A DNA stretch of 34,490 nt from an uncultured Dechloromonas sp. (GCA_937996725.1 CALKUR010000051.1:1-34490); one strand, 5' to 3'. Shown: positions 1 through 8,401, numbered from the stretch's first letter. Numbers and translations: made by a program. Notes: generated by a model from the letters alone, not told the origin.

Positions 1-1
1 T

Positions 2-1984
2 CTGGTCGCGGGTGCGCTGAAACGCTATGGCCTGGAAGGCAAGGTGCTTGGCAAGTGTGCCGGCGCCGCGCTGGAACACGTCCTGCTCAAGCACCCGTTT
101 TACGCCAGGGAAGTGCCGGTCATTTGCGGCGAACATGTGACGACGGATGCCGGTACCGGCCTCGTGCACACCGCCCCGGCGCATGGCGTTGACGACTTCA
201 ATATCGGTAAGAAGTACGGTCTTCCGGTCGAGAACCCGGTGGGTGACGATGGGCGCTTCCTGCAAAAGACCCCGGCGCTGCCGACGGGTCCTCTGGCCGG
301 ATTGAGCGTTTGGGAAGCCAACCCCAAGGTGCTTGAAACCCTGCGCGATAACCAGCGCCTGCTGGCAGAAGTGAAACTGCAGCATAGTTATCCGCACTGC
401 TGGCGCCACAAGACCCCGATTATTTTCCGGGCGACCACGCAGTGGTTCGTGGGCATGGATACGCCGCCGAAGCCGGGCGCATCGACCTTGCGTCATCTGG
501 CTGAAGTCGCTGTCGGTGATACGAATTTCTATCCGGCCTGGGGCCGCGCGCGTCTGGAAGCGATGATCCGTAACCGCCCTGACTGGTGCGTGTCGCGTCA
601 GCGTAACTGGGGTGTGCCGATTCCGTTCTTCTTGAACAAGGAAACTAACGAACTGCATCCGCGTACGCCAGAACTGATCGAAGAAGTCGCCAAGCGTGTC
701 GAGCAGTCGGGCATTGAGGCCTGGTTCCAGTTAGATCTGGCCGAGCTGCTCGGCGATGACGCAAAAAATTACCGCAAGCTCTCGGACACACTGGACGTGT
801 GGTTCGATTCGGGTACGACGCACTGGCACGTGATGCGCGGTTCGCACGCCAACGAGCATGCGTTCCCGGCCGATCTGTACCTGGAAGGTTCTGACCAGCA
901 TCGCGGCTGGTTCCAGTCGTCGCTGCTCACCGGCTGTGCGCTCGATGGCCGCGCCCCGTACAAGGCGCTGCTGACCCACGGCTTTGTCGTTGACGGCAAG
1001 GGCCGCAAGATGTCGAAGTCGGTCGGTAACGTGATCTATCCGCAGGAAGTGGCCGACAAGATGGGTGCCGAAATCCTGCGTCTGTGGGTCGCCAATACCG
1101 ACTACTCGGGCGAGCTCACCATCTCCGATGAAATTCTGAAGCGTGTCGTCGAAGGCTACCGCCGTATCCGTAACACCTTGCGCTTCCTGTTAGCGAATAC
1201 CGATGATTTTAATCCGGCCACCGACAGTGTGCCGGTCGCTAAGATGCTCGAGATCGACCGTTATGCCATCGAGATGGTGCGCGCGCTGCAAACCTCGGTG
1301 CAGACCGATTACGACCACTATGATTTCCACCACATCGTACAGTCGCTGCAGAACTTCTGTTCAGAAGAGCTTGGTGCCTTCTATCTGGATGTGCTCAAAG
1401 ATCGTCTCTATACGACCGCGCCAGATTCGCTGGCACGTCGTTCGGCACAGACGGCGCTGTGGCTGATCACGCAGACGATGCTGCGCCTGATGGCACCGAT
1501 TCTGGCATTTACCACCGAAGAAGTCTGGGCGCTGCTGTCGAAGAAGATCGCTGGTGCGCCAGCGTCGATCATGCTCAGCGATGCTGATGCGCTGCCCGAT
1601 GTTGCCGATGCGGCGGCACTTACGGAGAAATGGGATCGTATTCGTGCGATTCGCGCCGAGGTGGCACGCGCTATGGAAACCGTGCGTGGCGAAGGCGCGA
1701 TCGGTTCGTCCTTACAAGCCGAAGTCAGTGTCACGGCACCGGCGACTGATGCAGACGCGCTGCGTAGCCTGGGCGACGATCTGAAATTCGTCTTCATCAG
1801 TTCTGCCGCCAGTGTGGTGGAAGGTGATGCGCTGGAGGTCCGCGTGACACCGAGTCAGCAATCGAAGTGTGAGCGTTGCTGGCATCAACACGCCAGCGTC
1901 GGTCATAATGCCGCGCATCCGAGCTGGTGTGATCGCTGCGTCGCCAATGTGGACGGCGCGGGCGAGGTTCGTTTCTGTGCCTGA
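2..1984 (+). CDS. ileS: Isoleucyl-tRNA synthetase, C-terminal two thirds (5' end outside window)
   Basis: Class I aminoacyl-tRNA synthetase that charges tRNA-Ile in the cytoplasm. The frame is open from base 2, so the gene starts upstream; about 660 residues are visible of the roughly 930 usual for the family. The HIGH motif is not in the window. The KMSKS loop is seen as GRKMSKSVGNV near base 1005, preceded by the DVWFDSGTTHW and EGSDQHRGWFQSSL blocks typical of IleS. The C-terminus has the four-cysteine zinc element (CERCW ... CDRC) of long bacterial IleS, ending just before the stop. Part of the editing domain is present (TAPAHGVDDF). It overlaps or abuts lspA, the usual ileS-lspA pairing in proteobacteria. 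The internal GTG at 44 is not the real start. Confidence 0.97.
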   Translation: MVAGALKRYGLEGKVLGKCAGAALEHVLLKHPFYAREVPVICGEHVTTDAGTGLVHTAPAHGVDDFNIGKKYGLPVENPVGDDGRFLQKTPALPTGPLAGLSVWEANPKVLETLRDNQRLLAEVKLQHSYPHCWRHKTPIIFRATTQWFVGMDTPPKPGASTLRHLAEVAVGDTNFYPAWGRARLEAMIRNRPDWCVSRQRNWGVPIPFFLNKETNELHPRTPELIEEVAKRVEQSGIEAWFQLDLAELLGDDAKNYRKLSDTLDVWFDSGTTHWHVMRGSHANEHAFPADLYLEGSDQHRGWFQSSLLTGCALDGRAPYKALLTHGFVVDGKGRKMSKSVGNVIYPQEVADKMGAEILRLWVANTDYSGELTISDEILKRVVEGYRRIRNTLRFLLANTDDFNPATDSVPVAKMLEIDRYAIEMVRALQTSVQTDYDHYDFHHIVQSLQNFCSEELGAFYLDVLKDRLYTTAPDSLARRSAQTALWLITQTMLRLMAPILAFTTEEVWALLSKKIAGAPASIMLSDADALPDVADAAALTEKWDRIRAIRAEVARAMETVRGEGAIGSSLQAEVSVTAPATDADALRSLGDDLKFVFISSAASVVEGDALEVRVTPSQQSKCERCWHQHASVGHNAAHPSWCDRCVANVDGAGEVRFCA

Positions 1985-2462
1985 TCTGCTGATGCAACGT
2001 CGCAGCGCCCTCGGCTTCGGCCTGTGGGTAGCGGCCGCGGTCATTGTGCTGGACCAGCTCTCCAAACTGTGGGTGCTCAATAGCTTCATGCCCGGTGAAT
2101 CCGTTAAAGTTACGCCGTTCTTCAATCTGGTGCTGGTGTTCAATCCGGGCGCGGCATTCAGCTTTCTGGCCGACCATGCGGGTTGGCAACGCTGGTTCTT
2201 CACGGTCATCGCACTGGCGATCAGTGGCTGGATCCTCTGGCAGCTACGCGCGCTACGTCCGCGTACACGTTACAGTCTGGGGCTGGCGCTCATCATGGGC
2301 GGCGCGCTGGGCAACCTGATCGACCGCCTCTGGTTGGGCATGGTGATCGACTTTATCGATCTGCATGCCGCCGGCTGGCATTGGCCGGCCTTTAACGTGG
2401 CCGATAGCGCCGTCTGTGTCGGCGCCGTACTCTATGTGCTGTGCCAGTCGCGCGCGCAATAA
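1977..2462 (+). CDS. lspA: Lipoprotein signal peptidase (signal peptidase II)
   Basis: Inner-membrane aspartyl protease that removes the signal peptide of diacylglyceryl-modified prolipoproteins. About 161 residues with four hydrophobic segments. Both catalytic aspartates lie in the expected blocks: GNLIDR (Asp about 116) and FNVADS (Asp about 143). The frame is open further upstream, but conserved sequence begins only near here. I chose GTG at 1977 because GAGG at 1964-1967 is 9 bases upstream. ATG at 1992 (MQRRSALGF) is the alternative and would give 156 residues. The start overlaps the end of ileS, which suggests translational coupling. Confidence 0.93.
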   Translation: MPDLLMQRRSALGFGLWVAAAVIVLDQLSKLWVLNSFMPGESVKVTPFFNLVLVFNPGAAFSFLADHAGWQRWFFTVIALAISGWILWQLRALRPRTRYSLGLALIMGGALGNLIDRLWLGMVIDFIDLHAAGWHWPAFNVADSAVCVGAVLYVLCQSRAQ

Positions 2463-2473
2463 GGAATGAATCT

Positions 2474-2917
2474 ATGAGTCAGCAACAGGATGCCCGTATT
2501 CACCCCGACAGCTTTCTAACTCTGCATTATCGTTTGACGACACAGGATGGTGAGGAAGTGGTGAGCACCTTTGATTTGGGTCCGGCGACGATCCAGATGG
2601 GTAACGGCGAACTCAACGAAAACCTTGAGGCCTGCCTGGTTGGTCTGGTGCCGGGCGAACACGCCATTTTCGATGTGCCGGCCGAAGCTGGTTTTGGCCA
2701 GCACAACCCTGGGCTGGTGCAGCGTATTGCGATTGGCGCCTTGCCGGTGGGGCAGGATCTCAAAGAAAACACCCTGATTGAATTTACGTCGCCGGAGGGT
2801 GCCGAGTTCGCTGGTTTCGTGCGCGAGCTGGATGATACGCACGCACTGATGGATTTTAATCATCCGCTGGCAGGCAAGAGCCTGCGTTTTGAAGTGCAGA
2901 TTATCGGATTGCTATGA
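2474..2917 (+). CDS. fkpB: FKBP-type peptidyl-prolyl cis-trans isomerase, SlpA/FkpB type
   Basis: Predicted cytoplasmic proline isomerase/chaperone of 147 residues. It begins MSQQQDARIHPDSFLTLHY and carries the SlpA-type FKBP core with an inserted IF-like loop (FDVPAEAGFGQHNPGLVQRI), ending in GKSLRFEVQIIGLL. No signal peptide, which separates it from periplasmic FKBPs such as FkpA. ATG 2474 is preceded by AAGGAA at 2461-2466. The frame extends upstream into lspA but with unrelated sequence. Its last bases overlap the ispH start (ATGA at 2914). The lspA-fkpB-ispH order is the same as in enterobacteria and many other proteobacteria, so the four genes are probably one operon. Confidence 0.93.
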   Translation: MSQQQDARIHPDSFLTLHYRLTTQDGEEVVSTFDLGPATIQMGNGELNENLEACLVGLVPGEHAIFDVPAEAGFGQHNPGLVQRIAIGALPVGQDLKENTLIEFTSPEGAEFAGFVRELDDTHALMDFNHPLAGKSLRFEVQIIGLL

Positions 2918-3858
2918 GCGTGAGTGAATCCAAGATGATGCCCATTGTTCTGGCGAACCCGCGCGGCTTCTGCGCCGGTGTGGAGCGGGCGATTGCAATC
3001 GTCGAACGCGCACTGGAACAGTTCGGTGCGCCGATCTATGTGCGTCATGAAGTCGTGCATAACAAGTTCGTGGTTGAAGGATTGCGCGCGCGCGGTGCTA
3101 TTTTTGTCGAAGCCCTAAGCGATGTGCCACAGGGGTCGACACTGATTTTCAGCGCACATGGTGTGCCGAAATCCGTACGTGATGAAGCGGCCGAACGTGG
3201 CCTGCGTATTTTCGATGCCACCTGTCCGCTGGTCACCAAGGTGCATGTGGAAGTGTCCAAGATGCGTGCCGAGGGTCGCGAGATCATCATGATCGGCCAC
3301 AAGGGTCACCCCGAAGTCGAAGGCACGATGGGGCAATCCTCGGGCGGTATGTATCTGGTCGAGACCGTTGACGATGTCGCGCAGCTCAAAGTGCCGAACC
3401 CATCGCTGCTCGCCTACGTGACGCAAACGACGTTGTCGGTGGATGATGCGGCGACCATTGTGAACGCGTTGCGCGCGAAGTTTCCGGAGATTGTCGGTCC
3501 GAAAAAGGATGATATCTGTTACGCCACGCAGAATCGGCAGGATGCCGTGCGCGCGCTGGCCAAAGACTGTGATCTCGTATTGGTCGTTGGTTCGGTGACG
3601 AGCTCCAACTCGAACCGTTTGCGCGAACTGGCCGAACTGCTCGGCCGTCAGGCACATCTGATCGACCGCGCTGAGAATATTGACCCCGACTGGTTGCAGG
3701 GTGCGCCGCGGATCGGCGTGACAGCCGGTGCTTCGGCACCCGAGGTGCTCGTTGACGAAGTTATCGCGCGACTGCACGCACTAGGTGCGGGTACGGTACA
3801 GAATCTCGATGGGGTCGTCGAGGACGTTAAGTTTCCGTTGCCGAGCGGACTCCGCTAA
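2914..3858 (+). CDS. ispH: 4-hydroxy-3-methylbut-2-enyl diphosphate reductase
   Basis: Last enzyme of the MEP isoprenoid pathway; converts HMBPP to IPP and DMAPP using a [4Fe-4S] cluster. 314 residues, the normal length. The three cluster cysteines are Cys20 (NPRGFCAGV), Cys104 (DATCPLVTKVH) and Cys202 (DICYATQNRQ). The His motifs RHEVVHNK and GHKGHPEVEG and the VVGSVTSSNSNRL substrate loop are intact. The start overlaps the fkpB stop in an ATGA, which points to coupled translation. Internal ATGs at residues 8 and 9 are possible but less likely. ccoI follows after 19 bases. Confidence 0.97.
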   Translation: MSVSESKMMPIVLANPRGFCAGVERAIAIVERALEQFGAPIYVRHEVVHNKFVVEGLRARGAIFVEALSDVPQGSTLIFSAHGVPKSVRDEAAERGLRIFDATCPLVTKVHVEVSKMRAEGREIIMIGHKGHPEVEGTMGQSSGGMYLVETVDDVAQLKVPNPSLLAYVTQTTLSVDDAATIVNALRAKFPEIVGPKKDDICYATQNRQDAVRALAKDCDLVLVVGSVTSSNSNRLRELAELLGRQAHLIDRAENIDPDWLQGAPRIGVTAGASAPEVLVDEVIARLHALGAGTVQNLDGVVEDVKFPLPSGLR

Positions 3859-3877
3859 ACGCACTATTCGTTCTGCC

Positions 3878-6349
3878 ATGTCCGAATCCGCATCCCGCCA
3901 TTCTTGTTACCACTGCGGGCTGGAGATTCCAGACGGGGTTGATTTGTCGGTCACTATTGGTAGTGCCTCTCGTGAGATGTGCTGCGAGGGCTGTCGTGCG
4001 GTTGCCGAGGCCATCGTAACGAACGGACTCGAAGCTTATTACTCGAATCGAGATTCGTTACCGGAGTCGCCGCGCGAAGCGATGCCGGATATTCTCGACG
4101 CCTTGGTGCTTTATGATCAGGCCGAGTTCCAGAAGACGTTTGTCCGCGCGTTGGGTGAGCACGAGCATGAAGCGGCGCTGGTGCTCGAGGGTATTACCTG
4201 TGCCGCCTGCGTCTGGTTGAATGAACAGCATGTGGCGCGCTTACCCGGCGTGTTGGCGGTAGAAGTGAATTACACAACGCGGCGTGCGCGTGTGCGCTGG
4301 GATGATCGGCACATTGCCTTGTCGCAGATTCTGAAAGCGATCACTGACATCGGTTACCGTGCGCACCCATTTGACCCGGCACGTCAGGAAGCGGTAGCCC
4401 AGAAAGAACGTCGCGCCATGCTGTGGCGTCTGGCCGTTTCCGGTCTGGGCATGATGCAGGTGATGATGTACGCCTATCCGACCTATGTCGCGAACGAGGG
4501 CGAACTCACTCCGGACGTTGAAACGCTGCTGCGCTGGTCCAGCCTGCTGCTCACGCTGCCGGTGATCCTGTATGCCTGCGGTCCATTTTTCAGAAACGCC
4601 TGGCGTGACATCAAGCTGCGTCGGGTCGGTATGGATACCCCGGTGGCCCTTGGTATTGGCGTGGCCTTTGTGGCGAGCGTTTGGGCGACGCTCATTGGCC
4701 ATGGCCATGTCTATTACGACTCCATCAACATGTTCGTGTTCTTCTTGCTGGGCGGCCGTTATCTGGAATTGCTGGCCAGACAGAAGGCATTACGCGCGAC
4801 GGAAGAGCTTGGCCGACTGGCACCAGCCTTTGCCGATCGACTGATCGGGCCGGGTGGCGAGGCCAGTGTTGAGCGTGTGTTGGTGTCGACCCTCAATGTG
4901 GGTGACCGTGTACTCGTGAAACCCGGCACCCAGATCCCGGCCGACGGCGTCGTGATCGACGGTGCCTCTAGTGTGGATGAATCCCTGCTGACTGGGGAAA
5001 GCCATCCCGTGAGTAAATCCATCGGTTCTGTGGTGACCGGTGCTTCGACGAATATCAATAGCCCGTTGACGGTGCACGTGTCACAGGTTGGCGAGGCGAC
5101 GCGCTTGGCGGCTATCTTGCGCCTTATGGAGCGAGGTGCGCTGGAAAAGCCGGCGACGGTGACGGTGGCCGATCGCGTTGCCTCCTGGTTCCTCTGGGGG
5201 TTGCTCGGTTTATCAGCCGCGACTGCGGTGGCCTGGTGGGTGATTGATCCCTCGCGGGCGCTACCGATTACGGTGGCGGTGCTGGTGGTGAGCTGCCCGT
5301 GCGCCTTATCATTGGCGACGCCGGTGGCCCTGACGATTGCCACTGGACGCTTGGCACGTGAAGGCTTGTTGATCACGCGCGGTCATGCGATTGAGGTATT
5401 GGCGCAGGTGACCGATGTGGTTTTTGATAAGACTGGGACGTTGACCACCGGCGTGATGCAGCTGACGCATATCGAGCCTTTGGCCAGTCTGGATACTCAG
5501 ACTTGCTTGTCGTTGGCCGCGGCGCTGGAGCAGCGCTCCTCCCATCCTTTGGGGCATGCTTTGTTGCGCGCCGCCGAAGGCTTGGTATTGGCGACGGCCT
5601 TGGACGAACAGCATGTAACCGGCGGCGGCATTGAAGCCACGATTGATGGTCGACGTTTACGGATTGGTCATGCGGCCTATGTGCAAGCATTGGTCGGCCA
5701 GGATCTGCCGCCATCGGTGGCAGCGGCATCCTCCCGTTCGGTTACGACCTTGTATCTGGGTGAGTTGGGTGTTTGGTTGGCACGTCTCGACATTACCGAT
5801 GAAGTCCGCGACGACGCCCATCGCACCATCCGTGCGCTGCAATCGATGGGCTGTCGGGTGGCGTTGTTGTCGGGCGATGACCCAGCCGTGGTAGCAGAAC
5901 TCGCCGAGAAGCTTGGCATTTCTGTGGCCTACGGCCGCGAAACCCCACAAACCAAACTGGACCGCGTGGCGGCCTGGCAGGACGAGGGTCGGGTGGTTTG
6001 TATGGTCGGTGATGGGGTAAACGATGCGCCAGTCCTAGCGCAGGCTCAGGTTTCGGTCGCCATGGGGGAGGGAACGGAGCTGGCGCGCACCCAGGGCGAT
6101 TGTGTACTCCTTGGCCGGCATCTGCATGTTTTGGCAGATGGCCTAGGTCTAGCGCGCGCCACCCGCCGGACGATTCGCGAAAATCTCTGGTGGGCGGTGG
6201 TCTACAATGCCATCGCGTTGCCGGTGGCGATGGGTGGTTTCCTGACGCCCTGGTTGGCCGGTATTGGCATGTCATTCAGCTCGCTTTGGGTGGTGTTGAA
6301 CTCTTTACGCCTCCAGCGCAAAGTCATTGCCGCAGACAACAGGGGGTAA
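3878..6349 (+). CDS. ccoI: Copper-translocating P-type ATPase for cbb3 oxidase assembly
   Basis: P1B-type ATPase (CcoI/FixI family) thought to deliver copper to the periplasmic side for the haem-copper centre of cbb3 oxidase. 823 residues. A cysteine-rich N-terminal module (CYHCG at 10-14, CCEGC at 35-39) precedes a heavy-metal-associated domain with ITCAACVW (Cys108, Cys111). Then come the TGES actuator loop, SCPCALSLATP in the metal-binding helix, the phosphorylation site DKTGTLT, the SSHPLG nucleotide-domain motif and GDGVNDAP. The double N-terminal metal region distinguishes it from the housekeeping exporter CopA at 15843. ATG 3878 was chosen because the family motif CYHCG begins 10 residues later; the frame runs back into ispH without homology. 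ccoS follows after 4 bases. Confidence 0.95.
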   Translation: MSESASRHSCYHCGLEIPDGVDLSVTIGSASREMCCEGCRAVAEAIVTNGLEAYYSNRDSLPESPREAMPDILDALVLYDQAEFQKTFVRALGEHEHEAALVLEGITCAACVWLNEQHVARLPGVLAVEVNYTTRRARVRWDDRHIALSQILKAITDIGYRAHPFDPARQEAVAQKERRAMLWRLAVSGLGMMQVMMYAYPTYVANEGELTPDVETLLRWSSLLLTLPVILYACGPFFRNAWRDIKLRRVGMDTPVALGIGVAFVASVWATLIGHGHVYYDSINMFVFFLLGGRYLELLARQKALRATEELGRLAPAFADRLIGPGGEASVERVLVSTLNVGDRVLVKPGTQIPADGVVIDGASSVDESLLTGESHPVSKSIGSVVTGASTNINSPLTVHVSQVGEATRLAAILRLMERGALEKPATVTVADRVASWFLWGLLGLSAATAVAWWVIDPSRALPITVAVLVVSCPCALSLATPVALTIATGRLAREGLLITRGHAIEVLAQVTDVVFDKTGTLTTGVMQLTHIEPLASLDTQTCLSLAAALEQRSSHPLGHALLRAAEGLVLATALDEQHVTGGGIEATIDGRRLRIGHAAYVQALVGQDLPPSVAAASSRSVTTLYLGELGVWLARLDITDEVRDDAHRTIRALQSMGCRVALLSGDDPAVVAELAEKLGISVAYGRETPQTKLDRVAAWQDEGRVVCMVGDGVNDAPVLAQAQVSVAMGEGTELARTQGDCVLLGRHLHVLADGLGLARATRRTIRENLWWAVVYNAIALPVAMGGFLTPWLAGIGMSFSSLWVVLNSLRLQRKVIAADNRG

Positions 6350-6353
6350 ATCC

Positions 6354-6581
6354 GTGGAATCGTTGTATTTGCTCATCCCTGTATCGATTGTGTTGGTCTT
6401 TGTGATTGCCGGATTGTTCTGGTGGTCGGTGCGGTCCGGTCAGTTTGATGACCTAGAAGGGCCAGCGCATCGGATTTTGATGGATGCTGACAAGCCCCTG
6501 TCGGAACAGGGTACTCACTCGAAACCACCGGTTAAAGACGCCTTAGCCAAGCGCAATGCTGAGGATTTGCCGCCAAACTGA
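6354..6581 (+). CDS. ccoS: cbb3-type cytochrome oxidase assembly protein CcoS
   Basis: Small membrane protein needed for cofactor insertion into cbb3 oxidase. 75 residues: MESLYLLIPVSIVLVFVIAG at the N-terminus forms one transmembrane helix, then the family signature FWWSVRSGQFDDLEGPAHRI. The tail is polar. The start is GTG at 6354, with a strong Shine-Dalgarno run of five G at 6342-6346 and spacing 7. This start also matches the usual CcoS N-terminus (MESLYLL). It is 4 bases after the ccoI stop, so the two are surely cotranscribed. A small hairpin at 6596-6608 (GCTGC/GCAGC) follows the gene but lacks a proper T-run. Confidence 0.93.
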   Translation: MESLYLLIPVSIVLVFVIAGLFWWSVRSGQFDDLEGPAHRILMDADKPLSEQGTHSKPPVKDALAKRNAEDLPPN

Positions 6582-6613
6582 AGCGTTATCTAGACGCTGC
6601 GGCGCAGCATTAT

Positions 6614-6627
6614 TTGATCGATATCAA
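6614..6627. promoter_or_regulatory. FNR/ANR box 1 (TTGAT-CGAT-ATCAA)
   Basis: Exact match to the FNR consensus TTGAT-N4-ATCAA, 33 bases after the ccoS stop and far (311 bases) from ccoN. A terminator lies between it and ccoN, so it probably drives a short transcript rather than the oxidase genes. If used as a class II site (centred at -41.5), transcription would start near 6662. No good -10 hexamer stands at the matching position; weak candidates are TTTAAG (6658) and TTGTAT (6666). Confidence 0.75.
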
Positions 6628-6661
6628 TAAATGGCCAAGTATTTGGCTTTGCTTGTCTTTA

Positions 6662-6781
6662 AGTCTTGTATCAGACATGAGATCTCCGGATACTTCCCGT
6701 TGCGGGGTTTCAGGACTCGGTCCTCACCCCGCTTCTCTGTTGGGGTTGGGGTGCGCTGTCTAGGCAGTGCACCTTTTTTTT
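6662..6781 (+). ncRNA. Candidate FNR-controlled small RNA
   Basis: Inferred, not recognised as a known family. It lies downstream of an exact FNR box and ends in a strong rho-independent terminator, giving about 120 nt if initiation is near 6662. The segment folds: a short 5' stem GTCT/AGAC (6663-6676), a long hairpin with GCGGGGT/ACCCCGC (6702-6708 with 6726-6732) topped by AGGAC/GTCCT (6712-6724), then the terminator hairpin. Size and layout resemble E. coli FnrS, but I see no sequence evidence of homology. The alternative is that this is merely the 3' end and terminator of the ccoIS transcript. The 5' end is uncertain by about 20 bases. Confidence 0.45.
6750..6781 (+). terminator. Intrinsic terminator upstream of ccoN
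   Basis: GGTGCGCTG (6750-6758) pairs with CAGTGCACC (6765-6773) with one internal mismatch and a 6-base loop, followed directly by eight T (6774-6781). It ends either the candidate sRNA or the ccoIS transcript and insulates ccoN. Confidence 0.85.
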
Positions 6782-6833
6782 GCCCGGTTTCGCGCCGCCT
6801 ATCCCGCCCAGGGCTTGCGCCCAGAGGCAAACT

Positions 6834-6847
6834 TTGACGTAGATCAA
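6834..6847. promoter_or_regulatory. FNR/ANR box 2 upstream of ccoN (TTGAC-GTAG-ATCAA)
   Basis: FNR-type site, one base from the ideal consensus, 90 bases before the ccoN start codon. A class II arrangement would place the start of transcription near 6882. TAGAAT at 6864-6869 is the best -10-like hexamer but is about 6 bases closer than the classical spacing. The fnr gene itself is at 12942-13727, and cbb3 operons are established FNR/ANR targets. Confidence 0.85.
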
Positions 6848-6937
6848 ATAATACGAATTCAGTTAGAATTAAGCCTACGTTAAGGAATGGTTTTCGTGCA
6901 AAATCATGGTGTTTGTTCAATCAAAGAGGTGCGTCCA

Positions 6938-8377
6938 ATGTCTGTAATGTCGGATACGCAATCTGTATACAACTACAAGATTGTTCGGCAATTTGCCGTA
7001 ATGACGGTGATCTGGGGGATTGTCGGCATGCTGGTGGGGGTGATTGTTGCCGCCCAGCTCGTCTGGCCGGAACTCAATTTCGCTCCCTACCTGACCTTTG
7101 GTCGTCTGCGTCCGCTGCATACCAACGCCGTGATTTTTGCGTTTGGCGGCTGTGCGCTATTTGCGACGTCCTACTACGTTGTTCAACGCACCTGTTATAC
7201 GCGTATTTTTTGCGACAAGCTCGCGGCCTTCACGTTCTGGGGCTGGCAGCTGATCATCGTGCTGGCCGCTATCACGCTGCCGCTGGGCATGACGTCGGGT
7301 AAGGAATACGCCGAACTCGAGTGGCCGATCGATATCCTGATCGCGGTGGTGTGGGTTGCCTACGCCATCGTGTTCTTCGGTACGATTGCTAAGCGCAAAG
7401 TCGGCCATATCTACGTGGCCAATTGGTTCTACGGTGCCTTCATCATCGCCGTTGCTCTGCTGCACATCGTGAACAGCGCCGAAATGCCGGTGAGCTTCCT
7501 CGGCATGAAGTCGTATTCGGCATACTACGGCGCACAAGATGCGATGGTTCAGTGGTGGTATGGCCATAACGCCGTGGGCTTCTTCCTGACTGCTGGCTTC
7601 TTGGGCATGATGTACTACTTCGTGCCGAAGCAGGCGGGTCGTCCGGTTTACTCGTACCGTCTGTCGGTTGTCCACTTCTGGGCACTGATCTTTACGTACA
7701 TGTGGGCGGGTCCGCACCATCTGCACTACACCGCGCTGCCGGACTGGACTCAGTCGCTGGGTATGGTTTTCTCGCTGATCCTGCTGGCACCATCGTGGGG
7801 TGGCATGATCAACGGCATCATGACGCTGTCGGGTGCTTGGCATAAGCTGCGTGATGATCCGATCCTGAAGTTCCTGATCACCTCGCTGTCGTTCTATGGC
7901 ATGTCGACCTTCGAAGGCCCGATGATGGCGATCAAGACGGTGAACGCGTTGTCGCACTACACCGACTGGACCGTGGGTCACGTGCACTCGGGCGCCCTGG
8001 GTTGGGTGGCGATGGTGTCGATCGGTTCGATCTACTTCCTGATTCCGAAGCTGGTGGGCAAGCAGGAGATGTGGAGCACTAAACTGGTGACTGCGCACTT
8101 CTGGATCGCCACCGTGGGCGTTGTGCTGTACATCGCCTCGATGTGGATCTCGGGCGTGATGCAGGGCCTGATGTGGCGTGCGGTGAACGCCGACGGTACG
8201 CTGACTTACAGCTTTATCGAAGCAGTGAAGGCCAGCTACCCGTTCTGGGCAATCCGTGTCCTGGGCGGTGTGATGTTCCTTGCGGGCATGCTGGTGATGC
8301 TCTACAACGTGGTCAAGACTATGCAGGGTGCACGTATGGTTGATGACGCGGCTGTTCCGGCACCGGCCCACCACTAA
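6938..8377 (+). CDS. ccoN: cbb3-type cytochrome c oxidase subunit I
   Basis: Catalytic subunit of the high-affinity terminal oxidase in the inner membrane; reduces O2 to water and pumps protons. 479 residues, twelve or so hydrophobic helices. Haem and copper ligands are in place: His61 (RPLHTNAV), His210 (WWYGHNAVGF), His260-His261 (WAGPHHLHY) with the cross-link tyrosine at 254, and His348/His350 (TVGHVHSGALGW). Glu326 (STFEGP) matches the conserved glutamate of the family. ATG 6938 has AGAGGT 7 bases upstream; the frame extends further but without homology. First gene of ccoNOQP, under FNR box 2. Confidence 0.97.
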   Translation: MSVMSDTQSVYNYKIVRQFAVMTVIWGIVGMLVGVIVAAQLVWPELNFAPYLTFGRLRPLHTNAVIFAFGGCALFATSYYVVQRTCYTRIFCDKLAAFTFWGWQLIIVLAAITLPLGMTSGKEYAELEWPIDILIAVVWVAYAIVFFGTIAKRKVGHIYVANWFYGAFIIAVALLHIVNSAEMPVSFLGMKSYSAYYGAQDAMVQWWYGHNAVGFFLTAGFLGMMYYFVPKQAGRPVYSYRLSVVHFWALIFTYMWAGPHHLHYTALPDWTQSLGMVFSLILLAPSWGGMINGIMTLSGAWHKLRDDPILKFLITSLSFYGMSTFEGPMMAIKTVNALSHYTDWTVGHVHSGALGWVAMVSIGSIYFLIPKLVGKQEMWSTKLVTAHFWIATVGVVLYIASMWISGVMQGLMWRAVNADGTLTYSFIEAVKASYPFWAIRVLGGVMFLAGMLVMLYNVVKTMQGARMVDDAAVPAPAHH

Positions 8378-8401
8378 GCTCAAGAGAATCGGAGAATTAC
8401 G

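Larger units (their letters stand above)
6582..6937 (+). other. Intergenic region ccoS-ccoN: regulatory, no protein gene
   Basis: 356 bases without a convincing protein gene. In order it holds a small hairpin (6596-6608), FNR box 1 (6614-6627), a structured segment (hairpin 6702-6732), an intrinsic terminator (6750-6781), FNR box 2 (6834-6847) and the ccoN ribosome binding site AGAGGT (6925-6930). Short open frames on both strands have no recognisable protein features, no good start signals, and run across the hairpins. Confidence 0.8.

Noticed and set aside
3115..3777. 220-codon minus-strand open frame opposite ispH
   Set aside because: Lies wholly inside a certain gene, with composition typical of a shadow frame.
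6631..6920. Short protein-coding frames in the ccoS-ccoN gap on both strands
   Set aside because: No ribosome binding sites, no family resemblance, and they cross the hairpins and the terminator; the region is better explained as regulatory RNA and promoter DNA.
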